From assembly GCF_007096385.1 (NCBI RefSeq), contig NZ_VJWL01000002.1, positions 310,001 through 374,000 on the forward strand: a stretch of 64,000 bases of DNA, read 5' to 3'. The translations under genes and the position numbers were made by a program. Origin of the DNA: Aliidiomarina halalkaliphila. GTDB lineage: Bacteria > Pseudomonadota > Gammaproteobacteria > Enterobacterales > Alteromonadaceae. Below are positions 31,917 through 41,190 of the stretch, piece after piece. The notes beneath the pieces were generated by a model that ran no database searches, was not told the origin of the DNA, and saw nothing but the letters and a program-made list of their open reading frames with translations. Each line of letters opens with the position of its first letter. The stretch's first letter is position 1.

Positions 31917-33980
31917 ATGAATTCTCGTATCGGATTAGGGTTAGTTATCGCGTTGTTGCTCAGCATGTTGAGTTTTTCTGTCGACGCGAACACGGACCGT
32001 CATTTTAGTGCCGAAGATATTTTTGCCCTTGAATACGCCAATGATGTGCAGGTATCGCCGGATGGCAAACGGGTGATTTACGTGCGTCACAGTAACGACA
32101 TTATGACCGATAGCACGCGTCGTAGTTTGTGGATGATTGATTTGAGCACTGGTGAGCATATCCCACTGTTTTCAGACGAATACAGTTACTCAAGCCCGCG
32201 TTGGGCGCCTGATAATAATCGGGTTGCCTTTGTTTCCAATCGTTCCGGTTCTCAGCAAGTACATGTGCACTGGATTGATGAACATACCAGTGCCCGTGTC
32301 ACGGATGTACGTCGTGGCGTGAGCAATGTAACGTGGTCACCGAATGGGCAATGGTTGGCGTTCAGCATGGAAGTGCCTGCGGGTGCCACAGAGTTTGTCC
32401 GCAGCGTACACCGCCCCAATCGACCTGATGGAGCCCAATGGGCGGACACCCCCGTAGTGATTGAGCGTGCTTATTATCAACAAGATGGACGCGGCATTCT
32501 TGAAAGTGCCTATCGTCATCTTTTTATTGTTCCAGCAGGTGGTGGCAGTGAGCGCCAACTCACATCGGGTGATTACAATCACGGTGGTGAGTTAGCCTGG
32601 ACGCCAGACAGTGAAAACATTGTGTTCTCAGCCAACCGCCGAGACGACTGGGAGTTTCAAACTCTCGAAGCCAATTTGTATCAAGTCAATATTGATAGCA
32701 AGGAACTCACAGCGCTGACGGATCAGCCGGGGCGTCAGTACCATCCTGTTTTCTCGCCCGATGGTCGTTATCTCGCCTTCTTGCATGGCCATAATGAGCG
32801 CGTGGGATACCGCAATGCGAAGTTGCAGGTCATGGATTGGCGCAATAAACAGGTCACTGAATTACTCTCTGATTTAGATCGTTCCGTAGAATCCCCAGAT
32901 TGGTTAAACAACAACACTCTGGTATTTCAATATGCCGATCGCGGCAAGTTAAAGCTTGCACGCATTTCGGTGCGGGGTGGTCGTCACACGGATCTTCTTG
33001 ATAGCGTCGGTACCGGAAGCAATGGGCGTCCGTACCTCGGAGGCATGTTTAGTTCGTCGCAAAATGGCGTTGTTGCATTTACCCACGGCACCGCTTATCG
33101 CATGGGCGAAGTTGGCGTTTGGCAAGGTAACAATCATCGTGTGCTGACAAAACTCAGTGATACCCTCTTGAGCCAACGGGATCTCGGAGAAGTGCATGAG
33201 TTTACCTATCGTTCGAGCCACGACGAGCAGGAAATTCACGGCTGGTATATTACGCCACCTAACTTCGATCCAGATAAGCAATATCCACTGCTGATCGAGA
33301 TTCATGGTGGTCCGCATTTGGCTTATGGTCCTTATTTCGCAGCCGAACTACAACGCTACGCGGCGGAAGGCTACATCGTGTTCTATAACAATTACCGCGG
33401 CAGCACCTCCTACGGGGAAGACTTCGCACTGTTGTTACAGTACAACTATTCATCGCCTTACGATTTTGCCGACCATATGTCGGGTATTGATGCGTTGATC
33501 GACAAGGGCTTTGTTGATGCGAACAACTTGTTTATTACCGGCGGGTCGGCGGGTGGTATCGCCACAGCTTATGCCATTGGTTTGACCGATCGCTTTAATG
33601 CTGCAGTGGCCACCAATCCTGTGGTGAATTGGGTGAGTAAAGTGCTCACTGCTGATTCGTATCTGTCGCAGATCCCAAATCAGTTCCCGGGATTGCCATG
33701 GGAAGCGCATGAGCATTACTGGCAACGTTCGCCGCTTTCCTTAATGGATAACGTCACCACGCCTACGTTGATATTTACCGGTGAAGAGGATCGACGTACA
33801 CCGATCTCAGATACCGAGCAGCTTTATCAAGCATTGCAGTTAGTTAATGTAGAGTCCGCGATGGTTCGAGTACCTGGCGCCTTCCATGGGGTTTCGAGCC
33901 GGCCATCACGGATGATTGCGAAAGTGGAGTATGCCTTGGCGTGGTTTAAGCGCTATCACAAGGATGCCGATGAACAATAA
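31917..33980 (+). CDS. exported S9-family serine peptidase
   Basis: 687 aa with signal peptide (LGLVIALLLSMLSFSVDA) and good ribosome site (AAAGGAG). Beta-propeller with TolB-like repeats (SPDGKRVIYVRHSN, WAPDNNRVAFVSNRSG), then a peptidase domain with S544 in TGGSAGGIATAYA, Asp in TGEEDRRTPI and His near GAFHGVSSRPSRM. Likely a periplasmic acylaminoacyl-type peptidase. It is 14 bases after the esterase gene. A second, clearly different S9 enzyme is at 23713. Confidence 0.93.
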   Translation: MNSRIGLGLVIALLLSMLSFSVDANTDRHFSAEDIFALEYANDVQVSPDGKRVIYVRHSNDIMTDSTRRSLWMIDLSTGEHIPLFSDEYSYSSPRWAPDNNRVAFVSNRSGSQQVHVHWIDEHTSARVTDVRRGVSNVTWSPNGQWLAFSMEVPAGATEFVRSVHRPNRPDGAQWADTPVVIERAYYQQDGRGILESAYRHLFIVPAGGGSERQLTSGDYNHGGELAWTPDSENIVFSANRRDDWEFQTLEANLYQVNIDSKELTALTDQPGRQYHPVFSPDGRYLAFLHGHNERVGYRNAKLQVMDWRNKQVTELLSDLDRSVESPDWLNNNTLVFQYADRGKLKLARISVRGGRHTDLLDSVGTGSNGRPYLGGMFSSSQNGVVAFTHGTAYRMGEVGVWQGNNHRVLTKLSDTLLSQRDLGEVHEFTYRSSHDEQEIHGWYITPPNFDPDKQYPLLIEIHGGPHLAYGPYFAAELQRYAAEGYIVFYNNYRGSTSYGEDFALLLQYNYSSPYDFADHMSGIDALIDKGFVDANNLFITGGSAGGIATAYAIGLTDRFNAAVATNPVVNWVSKVLTADSYLSQIPNQFPGLPWEAHEHYWQRSPLSLMDNVTTPTLIFTGEEDRRTPISDTEQLYQALQLVNVESAMVRVPGAFHGVSSRPSRMIAKVEYALAWFKRYHKDADEQ

Positions 33981-33998
33981 GTGATAGGTTCATTGATT

Positions 33999-34028
33999 AA
34001 AAAACGGTGGCAGATAGCCACCGTTTTT
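33999..34028. terminator. bidirectional terminator between S9 gene and deoB
   Basis: AAAAAACGGTGGC, loop AGATA, GCCACCGTTTTT. A strong stem with T runs on both sides, located in the 50-base gap between two convergent genes. Confidence 0.9.
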
Positions 34029-34030
34029 AT

Positions 34031-35251
34031 TTAAAGAAACGATTTACCGTATTCCGTGGGTGGTAATTTGAGGTGTTGGGCAATGCTTTGACCAATATCC
34101 GCAAAGGATTCTCGACGACCAATGTTGCCCCCTTTGATGCCCGGGCCAAAACAAATCACCGGCACGTATTCTCGGGTGTGGTCGGTACCTGGCCAGGTTG
34201 GGTCACAGCCATGGTCAGCAGTAATAAACACCCGATCACCGTCTTTCAATTTGGCAAGGAGTTCCGGCAAGCGCTGATCAAAGGCCTCGAGTGCGCGCGC
34301 ATAACCGGCCACATTGCGACGATGGCCATATTCCATGTCAAAATCAACGAAGTTCGGAAAAATTACGCTGCGATCTGGAGCGCTATCGAGGGCCGCTAAA
34401 GTGGCATCAAATAAGGCGTCGTTGCCACTTGCCTTTACTTGCTGCGTAATGCCCTGTTGGGCATAGATATCGGCAATTTTTCCGATACTAATGACTTCAC
34501 CACCGGCTTCTTTGAGTTTATCTAACACGGTGGGCGCAGGGGGTAATACCGAATAATCCCGACGGTTACCCGTTCGTTTAAAGGTGTCGGGGCTATCTCC
34601 GAGAAATGGGCGCGCAATCACTCGACCAACTCGCAAACCGTGGCTGTCGAGCTTTTTACGAGCAAGTTCCGAGAGAGCAAGCAGGCGCTCTAACCCAAAG
34701 CTTTCTTCATGTGCGGCAATTTGCAGTACCGAGTCTGCCGAGGTGTATACAATAGGTTTCCCGGTGGCCATGTGCTCTGAACCCAAACGTGCGATAATTT
34801 CTGTGCCGGACGCATGGCAGTTCCCTAAAATACCAGGGAGATCCCCTTCGGCAATCAGTTCATCGATTAAATCGGCGGGAAATGTCGGGATTTCTTGCGG
34901 GAAGTAATGCCAGTCGAATAGCACGGGTACGCCGGCGATTTCCCAATGTCCGCTGGGGGTGTCTTTCCCTCGGCTGAGCTCTTGGGCGTAACCATAAAGT
35001 GCGTCTGCGGGGCCGTTAAAATTCATTCCAGGTGGGCGTTCGCCGCCGCTTTCTTCGGCCAATAATCCTAAACCTAGCTTTTCTAAGTTGGGGAGAGAAA
35101 GGGGCCCAGAACGACCTTCATCGGCTTCACCCTTAGCGCAGGCTTCGGCGATGTGGCCAAAGGTATTGGCCCCAACATCACCAAAGTCTGCGGCGTCGGC
35201 AGAAGCACCAACGCCGAATGAATCCATCATTAAAATGATCGCACGTGCCAT
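34031..35251 (-). CDS. deoB: phosphopentomutase
   Basis: 406 aa, typical for DeoB. Starts [16 protein letters not shown] with metal-binding Asp in DSFG; the end has [28 protein letters not shown] with the Asp/His metal ligands. It converts (deoxy)ribose 1-phosphate to the 5-phosphate in nucleoside breakdown. GGAGTACGCAAG lies before ATG. It is the last gene of the leftward cdd-deoC-deoA-deoB unit. Confidence 0.97.
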   Translation of the reverse strand: MARAIILMMDSFGVGASADAADFGDVGANTFGHIAEACAKGEADEGRSGPLSLPNLEKLGLGLLAEESGGERPPGMNFNGPADALYGYAQELSRGKDTPSGHWEIAGVPVLFDWHYFPQEIPTFPADLIDELIAEGDLPGILGNCHASGTEIIARLGSEHMATGKPIVYTSADSVLQIAAHEESFGLERLLALSELARKKLDSHGLRVGRVIARPFLGDSPDTFKRTGNRRDYSVLPPAPTVLDKLKEAGGEVISIGKIADIYAQQGITQQVKASGNDALFDATLAALDSAPDRSVIFPNFVDFDMEYGHRRNVAGYARALEAFDQRLPELLAKLKDGDRVFITADHGCDPTWPGTDHTREYVPVICFGPGIKGGNIGRRESFADIGQSIAQHLKLPPTEYGKSFL

Positions 35252-35262
35252 CTTGCGTACTC

Positions 35263-36591
35263 CTAGATACTGTCTTTCGTTAGTATCTCATAAACCACAG
35301 GGTCGAGCTGAGGCAAAGATTCGCTCATGCCAATCGATGCCTTCAATTCAACGGATGCCATCGCGGCGGCGGCTTCGTCGCGCGCATGAATCATCGCCAG
35401 TGGACGGTCGTGGTCCACAAAGCTACCGATGGGCGCGATATCACTTAATCCAACGGCATGATCAATGCTGTCGCTTGGATTCGTGCGTCCGCCACCGAGA
35501 CTCACAACCACTAAGCCAAGTTCACGGGTGGCTACGTGGCTCACATATCCGGGCGTATCAGCAAAGACAGGAACGATCACTGGCGCCTTCGGTAGGTAGC
35601 GTTCGTAACTTTCGACAAAATCCGCTGGCCCACCTAAAGCATGGACCATTTTACCGAAAATTTCCGCCGCCCGGCCTGAATTCAATGCATCTTGAAGTTT
35701 GCCATCGGCTTCGTCCTTGCTCTGAGCCAGGCCACTCCGGAGCAGCATTTGTGCGCACAGGGCCATGGTGACTTCATGTAGGCGCGGATTACGGCGCTTA
35801 CCAATCAGGTATTCCACCGCTTCGCGCATTTCCGTGGCGTTCCCTGCGGTGTCGCCGAGTGCTTGGTTCATATCGGTAATTAATGCACTGGTATTTACAC
35901 CCGCACCATTGGCCACTTCGACAATACTGCTCGCGAGGGCTCGGGATTTATCCAGATCCGTCATAAAAGCGCCGTTGCCGGTTTTCACGTCCATCACTAA
36001 GGCTTCCAATCCAGCGGACAGTTTTTTCGATAAAATAGAGGCGGTGATCAAGGGTATGGAATCGACTGTGGCGGTCACATCGCGAATGGAGTAGAAGCGT
36101 TTGTCAGCCGGGGCAATATGGGCTGTTTGACCGATAATCGCGACACCGATTTCTTTTACGATACGTTGAAAATCATCTTGATCTGGTTGAATGTTGTAAC
36201 CAGGGATGCTCTCGAATTTATCTAAGGTGCCTCCGGTGTGACCCAAACCGCGCCCGGCGATCATGGGCACATAACCACCGCAGGCGGCAACCATAGGGCC
36301 TAGCATCAGACTGACGGAATCACTGACACCGCCGGTTGAGTGCTTGTCGACAATGGGGCCTTGCAGATTGAAATGGTCCCAGTTCAACACACTACCCGAG
36401 TTCATCATGGCTTCGGTGAGCGCGACTCGCTCAGGCATGGCCATCCCGTTAAAATACACAGCCATGGCAAACGCGGCGATTTGGCCTTCGGTTACGCCAC
36501 CGCCAGTAATACCTTTCACGAAAAACTGAATTTGCTCCGCGCTCAGAGTTTTGCCGTCGCGTTTGGCTTTGATAATTTCTTGGGGCAACAT
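35263..36591 (-). CDS. deoA: thymidine phosphorylase
   Basis: 442 aa from ATG 36591, chosen because GGAGG lies directly upstream; the frame runs to 36621. Phosphate-binding signature [13 protein letters not shown] is intact. It cleaves thymidine to thymine and deoxyribose 1-phosphate. Its ribosome site lies inside the last codons of deoC, so the two are coupled. E. coli DeoA is 440 aa. Confidence 0.97.
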   Translation of the reverse strand: MLPQEIIKAKRDGKTLSAEQIQFFVKGITGGGVTEGQIAAFAMAVYFNGMAMPERVALTEAMMNSGSVLNWDHFNLQGPIVDKHSTGGVSDSVSLMLGPMVAACGGYVPMIAGRGLGHTGGTLDKFESIPGYNIQPDQDDFQRIVKEIGVAIIGQTAHIAPADKRFYSIRDVTATVDSIPLITASILSKKLSAGLEALVMDVKTGNGAFMTDLDKSRALASSIVEVANGAGVNTSALITDMNQALGDTAGNATEMREAVEYLIGKRRNPRLHEVTMALCAQMLLRSGLAQSKDEADGKLQDALNSGRAAEIFGKMVHALGGPADFVESYERYLPKAPVIVPVFADTPGYVSHVATRELGLVVVSLGGGRTNPSDSIDHAVGLSDIAPIGSFVDHDRPLAMIHARDEAAAAMASVELKASIGMSESLPQLDPVVYEILTKDSI

Positions 36592-36592
36592 C

Positions 36593-37426
36593 TTAATAGC
36601 CTCCTGACTGTGTGACTTCATCCGTTCCTTCTAAAACAGATACGAGATTGGTGCGCACGGAGCTAGCACCTAAGCGCAGAAGCGAGGGCTGAACCGCATC
36701 AGGACCTAGTGTCGATTGCACTGCTTTAATATAGGTCATGGCATCTTCGAGAGTACGGATTCCGCCTGCCGGCTTGAAACCCACAGGACGAACGGGAGCG
36801 GCTTGGTTTGTGCCTTTCGCACGGTGTTCAGCAATGGCACGGAGCATGATGTCTGCGGCTTCCGGTGTTGCATTGGTGGTAACCTTCCCGGTGGAGGTTT
36901 TGATAAAATCCGCACCGCCGGCTATGGCAATGGCACTGGCCTGAGCAATAAGCTCCGGTGTGCTGAGTTCGCCGGTTTCCAGAATCACTTTCAAAAATAC
37001 ACCGTTACCACACGCGGCTTTGCAGGCTTGCACAAGGCGCAGGGGTGTATCTGTATCGCCGCTAATCAAGGCTTTATAGGGTAATACAACATCCACTTCA
37101 TCGGCGCCGTAAGCAACGCTGGCCAAGGTCTCTTTTACTGCGATATTGATATCAGATCCGCCATGGGGAAAATTCGTAACCGTCGCCAAACGCACGTGGT
37201 ATAAGCCTTTGTCGTCGAGAATACGTCGTGCTAAGGGCAAGAAGCGCGGAAAAATACACAGAGCCGCAGCGTGAATGGTGTTCCCGTCGGCGTCTCGCCA
37301 CTCTGCTTTGGCACACAAGTCTTCGATATCTGCCGAGGTTTCAATATCGGTAAGACTGGTTAAATCCAATAGGGAAAAAGCAAGGCGCGCTTGTTGCTGG
37401 CGCGTCATGGTCGCAACATCGGTCAT
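36593..37426 (-). CDS. deoC: deoxyribose-phosphate aldolase
   Basis: 277 aa. The Schiff-base Lys lies in [15 protein letters not shown]; further family pieces are [15 protein letters not shown] and [15 protein letters not shown]. It splits deoxyribose 5-phosphate to acetaldehyde and glyceraldehyde 3-phosphate. The start overlaps the cdd stop by 4 bases (ATGA), so it is translationally coupled. It ends 1 base before the deoA start. Confidence 0.97.
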   Translation of the reverse strand: MTDVATMTRQQQARLAFSLLDLTSLTDIETSADIEDLCAKAEWRDADGNTIHAAALCIFPRFLPLARRILDDKGLYHVRLATVTNFPHGGSDINIAVKETLASVAYGADEVDVVLPYKALISGDTDTPLRLVQACKAACGNGVFLKVILETGELSTPELIAQASAIAIAGGADFIKTSTGKVTTNATPEAADIMLRAIAEHRAKGTNQAAPVRPVGFKPAGGIRTLEDAMTYIKAVQSTLGPDAVQPSLLRLGASSVRTNLVSVLEGTDEVTQSGGY

Positions 37427-37845
37427 GGTGTCTCCTGCCCGTCTTTCGAATCAGCAAGGTGCTCAGGACCAAAGGAGTGCGGTAATAACTCATCAAACGA
37501 CATCACGCCGCGAACGCCTTCGGGACCGCATACATGCACGCGGGTATCTGGGGTGGAGAATTCACGAATACGTTGGCGGCAGCCACCACATGGTGTAACT
37601 AACCCGTCGGCTTGGCCGATGACAAAAATGTCTTGAATAGTCGCTTCTCCGCCCATCACCATCGCGGCAATGGCACCGGCTTCAGCGCAGGTACCTTCTG
37701 GATACGAGGCGTTCTCAACATTACAGCCGCAAAAGGTTGCTCCTGAGGTGGTGCGAATGGCACAGCCTACCGGAAACTTAGAGTAGGGTGAATAGGAGCG
37801 CTCCATGGCGGCTTTTGCCATTGCGAATAGTGGATCCTGGCTCAT
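37423..37845 (-). CDS. cdd: cytidine deaminase
   Basis: 140 aa, the short homotetrameric type. Zinc ligands and proton donor: CNVENASYPEGTCAEAGAIA (Cys and Glu in CAEA) and TPCGGCRQRI. It deaminates cytidine and deoxycytidine, feeding the deo enzymes. It is 34 bases downstream of glpK and overlaps deoC. Confidence 0.96.
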   Translation of the reverse strand: MSQDPLFAMAKAAMERSYSPYSKFPVGCAIRTTSGATFCGCNVENASYPEGTCAEAGAIAAMVMGGEATIQDIFVIGQADGLVTPCGGCRQRIREFSTPDTRVHVCGPEGVRGVMSFDELLPHSFGPEHLADSKDGQETP

Positions 37846-37879
37846 AAATACTCAAATTTTTACAAAAAGGGCAAACATT

Positions 37880-39388
37880 CTACCTGACTTTTTCTACTGC
37901 GGCTAACCACCGAGCGTAGACTTTATCGCGGGTTTCTTGATCAAGGTCAGGTGTCCAACGATCATCGGCACGGCACAATGCTTCAATCTGTTTTAAGCCT
38001 GAGAAAACGCCGGCTTGCAGCCCCGCGAGCAGGGCGGCCCCCCGTACCGTGGTCTCGGTGGTGTTTGCCCGAAGTACAGGATGGCCAGTCATATCCGCCA
38101 GTGCTTGCATAAACCAATTGTTTTCGGTCATGCCACCGTCAACACGTAATTCATCCACCGGTTGACCGTCATCATCCATTGCTTTCAACAGATCGCGAGT
38201 TTGCAGGGTAACACTGCGCAATGCTGCCGCTGCGATCTGTGAACGTCCGGTATCGCGCGTCATACCAAATAGTGCTGCCCGGGCCTCGGGATCCCAATAG
38301 GGCGCCCCTAAACCGGTAAAGGCAGGAATGAGCATTTCGCTTTGCTGCCATGGCACGCCTTCAGAAAGGGATTCGGTTTCGGCGGCTTCGTTGATCATAC
38401 CAAGCTTGTCGCGTAGCCACTGTACAATAGCCCCAGCCATAAAAATACTGCCCTCAAGGGCATAAGTCGGCTTACCTTCTAATTGGTATGCCATGGTGGA
38501 CAGCAAACGATTCTCCGATACACGGGGGCGATCACCCGTGTTCACGAGCGCAAAGCACCCAGTACCGTAAGTGCTTTTCATCTGCCCCTCAGAGAAACAG
38601 GCTTGTCCGAACAACGCCCCTTGTTGATCGCCGATCATGGCGAGTACAGGAACCGATGCGTTACTTTTTGATGTTGAAAGCAGGGTGGAGCAGGCCACAT
38701 CACCAAAATGATCGGCGTTATCGCGAATCTCAGGGAGCAGGGCGCTTGGAATATCGAATAGCGCAAGAAGTTCGTTATCCCACGCGCGTGTTTCTAAATT
38801 CATCAATAGGGTGCGTGAGGCGTTGGTTGCATCTGTCGCATGAACCTTGCCATCGGTAAGGCGCCACAATAGAAAGCTATCAATGGTGCCAAAGCAGAGT
38901 TCGCCGGCCTCAGCGCGTTTACGAGCACCGTCGACATGTTCGAGAATCCAGTGAATTTTTGTGCCAGAAAAGTAGGGATCAAGTAGCAGGCCGGTGTGTT
39001 CTTGCACCATGGCTTCATGCTGATTATCTTTCAATTGTCGACAATAAGCAGCGGTGCGTCGGTCCTGCCAAACGATGGCCGGATAGATTGGTTTTCCGGA
39101 GTCGCGTTCCCAAATAACGGTGGTTTCGCGCTGATTAGTGATGCCAATACCGGCGAGATCCGAGGCGTCGATGTCCGCATCTTCAATGGCGTCTTTGCAG
39201 GCATCCAAGGTGGTTTGCCAAATATCTTCTGGGTCGTGTTCAACCCAGCCATCATCGGGGAAATGTTGGTCAAACTCATGCTGACCGCGACCTACCACTT
39301 CGAAGCTTTCGTCGGTGGCGTGATAGACCATGGCACGACTCGATGTTGTGCCCTGATCGAGAGCCAAAATATAACGACCCTGAGGCAT
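37880..39388 (-). CDS. glpK: glycerol kinase
   Basis: 502 aa, typical length. Starts with ALDQGTTSSRAMVYH (FGGY phosphate-binding loop), has ITNQRETTVIWER and the C-terminal VDGGMTENNWFMQALAD adenine site. It phosphorylates glycerol. The gene lies between purK (21 bases upstream) and cdd (34 bases downstream), same strand, with no glpF or glpD nearby, an unusual setting. AAGGAG precedes the start. Confidence 0.97.
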   Translation of the reverse strand: MPQGRYILALDQGTTSSRAMVYHATDESFEVVGRGQHEFDQHFPDDGWVEHDPEDIWQTTLDACKDAIEDADIDASDLAGIGITNQRETTVIWERDSGKPIYPAIVWQDRRTAAYCRQLKDNQHEAMVQEHTGLLLDPYFSGTKIHWILEHVDGARKRAEAGELCFGTIDSFLLWRLTDGKVHATDATNASRTLLMNLETRAWDNELLALFDIPSALLPEIRDNADHFGDVACSTLLSTSKSNASVPVLAMIGDQQGALFGQACFSEGQMKSTYGTGCFALVNTGDRPRVSENRLLSTMAYQLEGKPTYALEGSIFMAGAIVQWLRDKLGMINEAAETESLSEGVPWQQSEMLIPAFTGLGAPYWDPEARAALFGMTRDTGRSQIAAAALRSVTLQTRDLLKAMDDDGQPVDELRVDGGMTENNWFMQALADMTGHPVLRANTTETTVRGAALLAGLQAGVFSGLKQIEALCRADDRWTPDLDQETRDKVYARWLAAVEKVR

Positions 39389-39409
39389 AGCAACTCCTTG
39401 CTGAATTTC

Positions 39410-40501
39410 TTAGCTGAGGATCTGCAGTTCTGGTGCCCATTGTGCTGCGAGGGCTTCTGCACCCGCGCGGTCGTTGACGTGGAAATTAACGTGTCCTACT
39501 TTGCGACCCGGCCGCGCTTCTTTACCATACCAGAAAGGAGCGGCTTCGCCATCTTGCCAGAGTGAATCTGGAATCTGCGCGATACCAATGGCATTCACCA
39601 TTAGTGTAGGCTGCGTGATAAATGGCGCAAATGGCATATTGGTCAGAGCACGGATATGCAGGGCAAATTGGCTGATATTTGTACCTTGCATCGACCAATG
39701 GCCAGAGTTATGCACCCGTGGCGCAATTTCGTTCACGAGCAGCTCAGCACTGTCGCCAGCGCCCACCACAAAGAACTCAATGGCTAGCGTACCCACATAT
39801 CCAAGATGTTCGGTAATCTTGCGAAAGGCATGCTCTGCTTTTTGCTGTAAATGGGCAGGCAGGTTGTTAAAGCCAGCAAAGGTATGGCTCAAAATTCCGT
39901 TTCTGTGCACATTTTCCACGAGGGGGTAACATTGAATGCGACCATCTGCTGCGCGGGCACCGACAATGGATACTTCACACTGAAACGGGATCATGGCTTC
40001 GATAATGCCGGGTTGACGTCCCGCTGTATCGCCTAGGGCAACCAGATCACCAGGCTCATCTGAGTTATATCGCCATTGACTTTTTCCATCGTAACCACCA
40101 CTGGCGGCCTTAATCACAGCTTTCCCCTGCCATTGAGTTACGGCTGTTTGAAACTGCTCTTGGGTATCAAAGGCGACCCACGGGGCAGTGGCAATGTCGA
40201 GATCGTCGCATAACTGTTTTTCAAGTTGGCGGTGAGTCAGTGGCAGGATCTTAGCAGGGTCTGTGAGAAGTTTATCTGCCGCTAATTGCACATGCTCCGG
40301 ATCCAATTGCTCATGTTCCCAGCTTACGATGTCGGCCCAATCAACAGCCTCCGCGATACTGAGCTGCATTGGCACATGAGCGCCAGCGGGCATAACCTGA
40401 TTGGTACGGGTGTTCACTAGTAAACATGCGTGGCCTAAGCGAATGGTGGCCTGAGCCAGCATTTGACCAAGCTGGCCGTTGCCGAGAATGAGGATGTTCA
40501 T
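39410..40501 (-). CDS. purK: 5-(carboxyamino)imidazole ribonucleotide synthase
   Basis: 363 aa from ATG 40501; a TTG 4 codons upstream overlaps purE. ATP-grasp enzyme: ILGNGQLGQMLAQATIRLGH at the start, VIKAASGGYDGKSQW for ATP, EFFVVGAGDSAELLVNEIAPRVHNSGHW for Mg/ATP. Works with PurE to carboxylate AIR to CAIR in IMP synthesis. Gap to purE 4 bases. Confidence 0.97.
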   Translation of the reverse strand: MNILILGNGQLGQMLAQATIRLGHACLLVNTRTNQVMPAGAHVPMQLSIAEAVDWADIVSWEHEQLDPEHVQLAADKLLTDPAKILPLTHRQLEKQLCDDLDIATAPWVAFDTQEQFQTAVTQWQGKAVIKAASGGYDGKSQWRYNSDEPGDLVALGDTAGRQPGIIEAMIPFQCEVSIVGARAADGRIQCYPLVENVHRNGILSHTFAGFNNLPAHLQQKAEHAFRKITEHLGYVGTLAIEFFVVGAGDSAELLVNEIAPRVHNSGHWSMQGTNISQFALHIRALTNMPFAPFITQPTLMVNAIGIAQIPDSLWQDGEAAPFWYGKEARPGRKVGHVNFHVNDRAGAEALAAQWAPELQILS

Positions 40502-40505
40502 GGGC

Positions 40506-40994
40506 TTAATCAAGATCCAGTTTACTTTGGGTAATTACTTTATTGCGTTGTTCGTCACGGAACGCCTGAACCTGTTTTCGTACCTCAGGATCAGTGGTTG
40601 CAATCACTTGTGCTGCAAGGAGGCCAGCATTGGCTGCACCGGCTTCACCGACAGCCAGCGTGCCGACCGCAACGCCTTTTGGCATTTGCACAATCGACAA
40701 TAAGCTATCCAAGCCTTTGAGTTGCTTACTTGGTACAGGTACCCCGAATACGGGTAAATACGTGAACGCGGCAAGCATGCCGGGTAAGTGTGCGGCGCCA
40801 CCGGCGCCTGCAATGACAACACGAACGTCGGATTGCTCCGCTTCTTGCATGGTGGTCGCGAGCAAATCGGGGGTGCGATGCGCAGATACAACCCGCGCTT
40901 CCCAACTGACATTTAAGTCTTCAAGCATACGCGCGGCAGCTTGCATAACCGGCCAATCTGATTGTGACCCCATTAGAATAAGTACAGAAGCCAT
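40506..40994 (-). CDS. purE: N5-carboxyaminoimidazole ribonucleotide mutase
   Basis: 162 aa. Substrate-binding motifs [22 protein letters not shown] and [14 protein letters not shown] place it in class I PurE. It moves the carboxyl from N5-CAIR to CAIR after PurK. First gene of a leftward run that also includes purK, glpK and the deo genes. No clear PurR box was recognised upstream. Confidence 0.97.
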   Translation of the reverse strand: MASVLILMGSQSDWPVMQAAARMLEDLNVSWEARVVSAHRTPDLLATTMQEAEQSDVRVVIAGAGGAAHLPGMLAAFTYLPVFGVPVPSKQLKGLDSLLSIVQMPKGVAVGTLAVGEAGAANAGLLAAQVIATTDPEVRKQVQAFRDEQRNKVITQSKLDLD

Positions 40995-41190
40995 TCACTC
41001 TTCTCCCGAGTAGGTAACACACCTAAGATGGGTGGATCTGAAAGCGGCGGATTGTAGCAGAAAATAGTATATTTAGCATACTGAATGCGGCACGAATCAC
41101 TAAAGAAGTGTAAGATTGAGCCATGTGGTGCTGTTTTTTCGTACACTATAACGGTACTTCAACCTTAACTTTCTAACCACAGGGAGCGGT

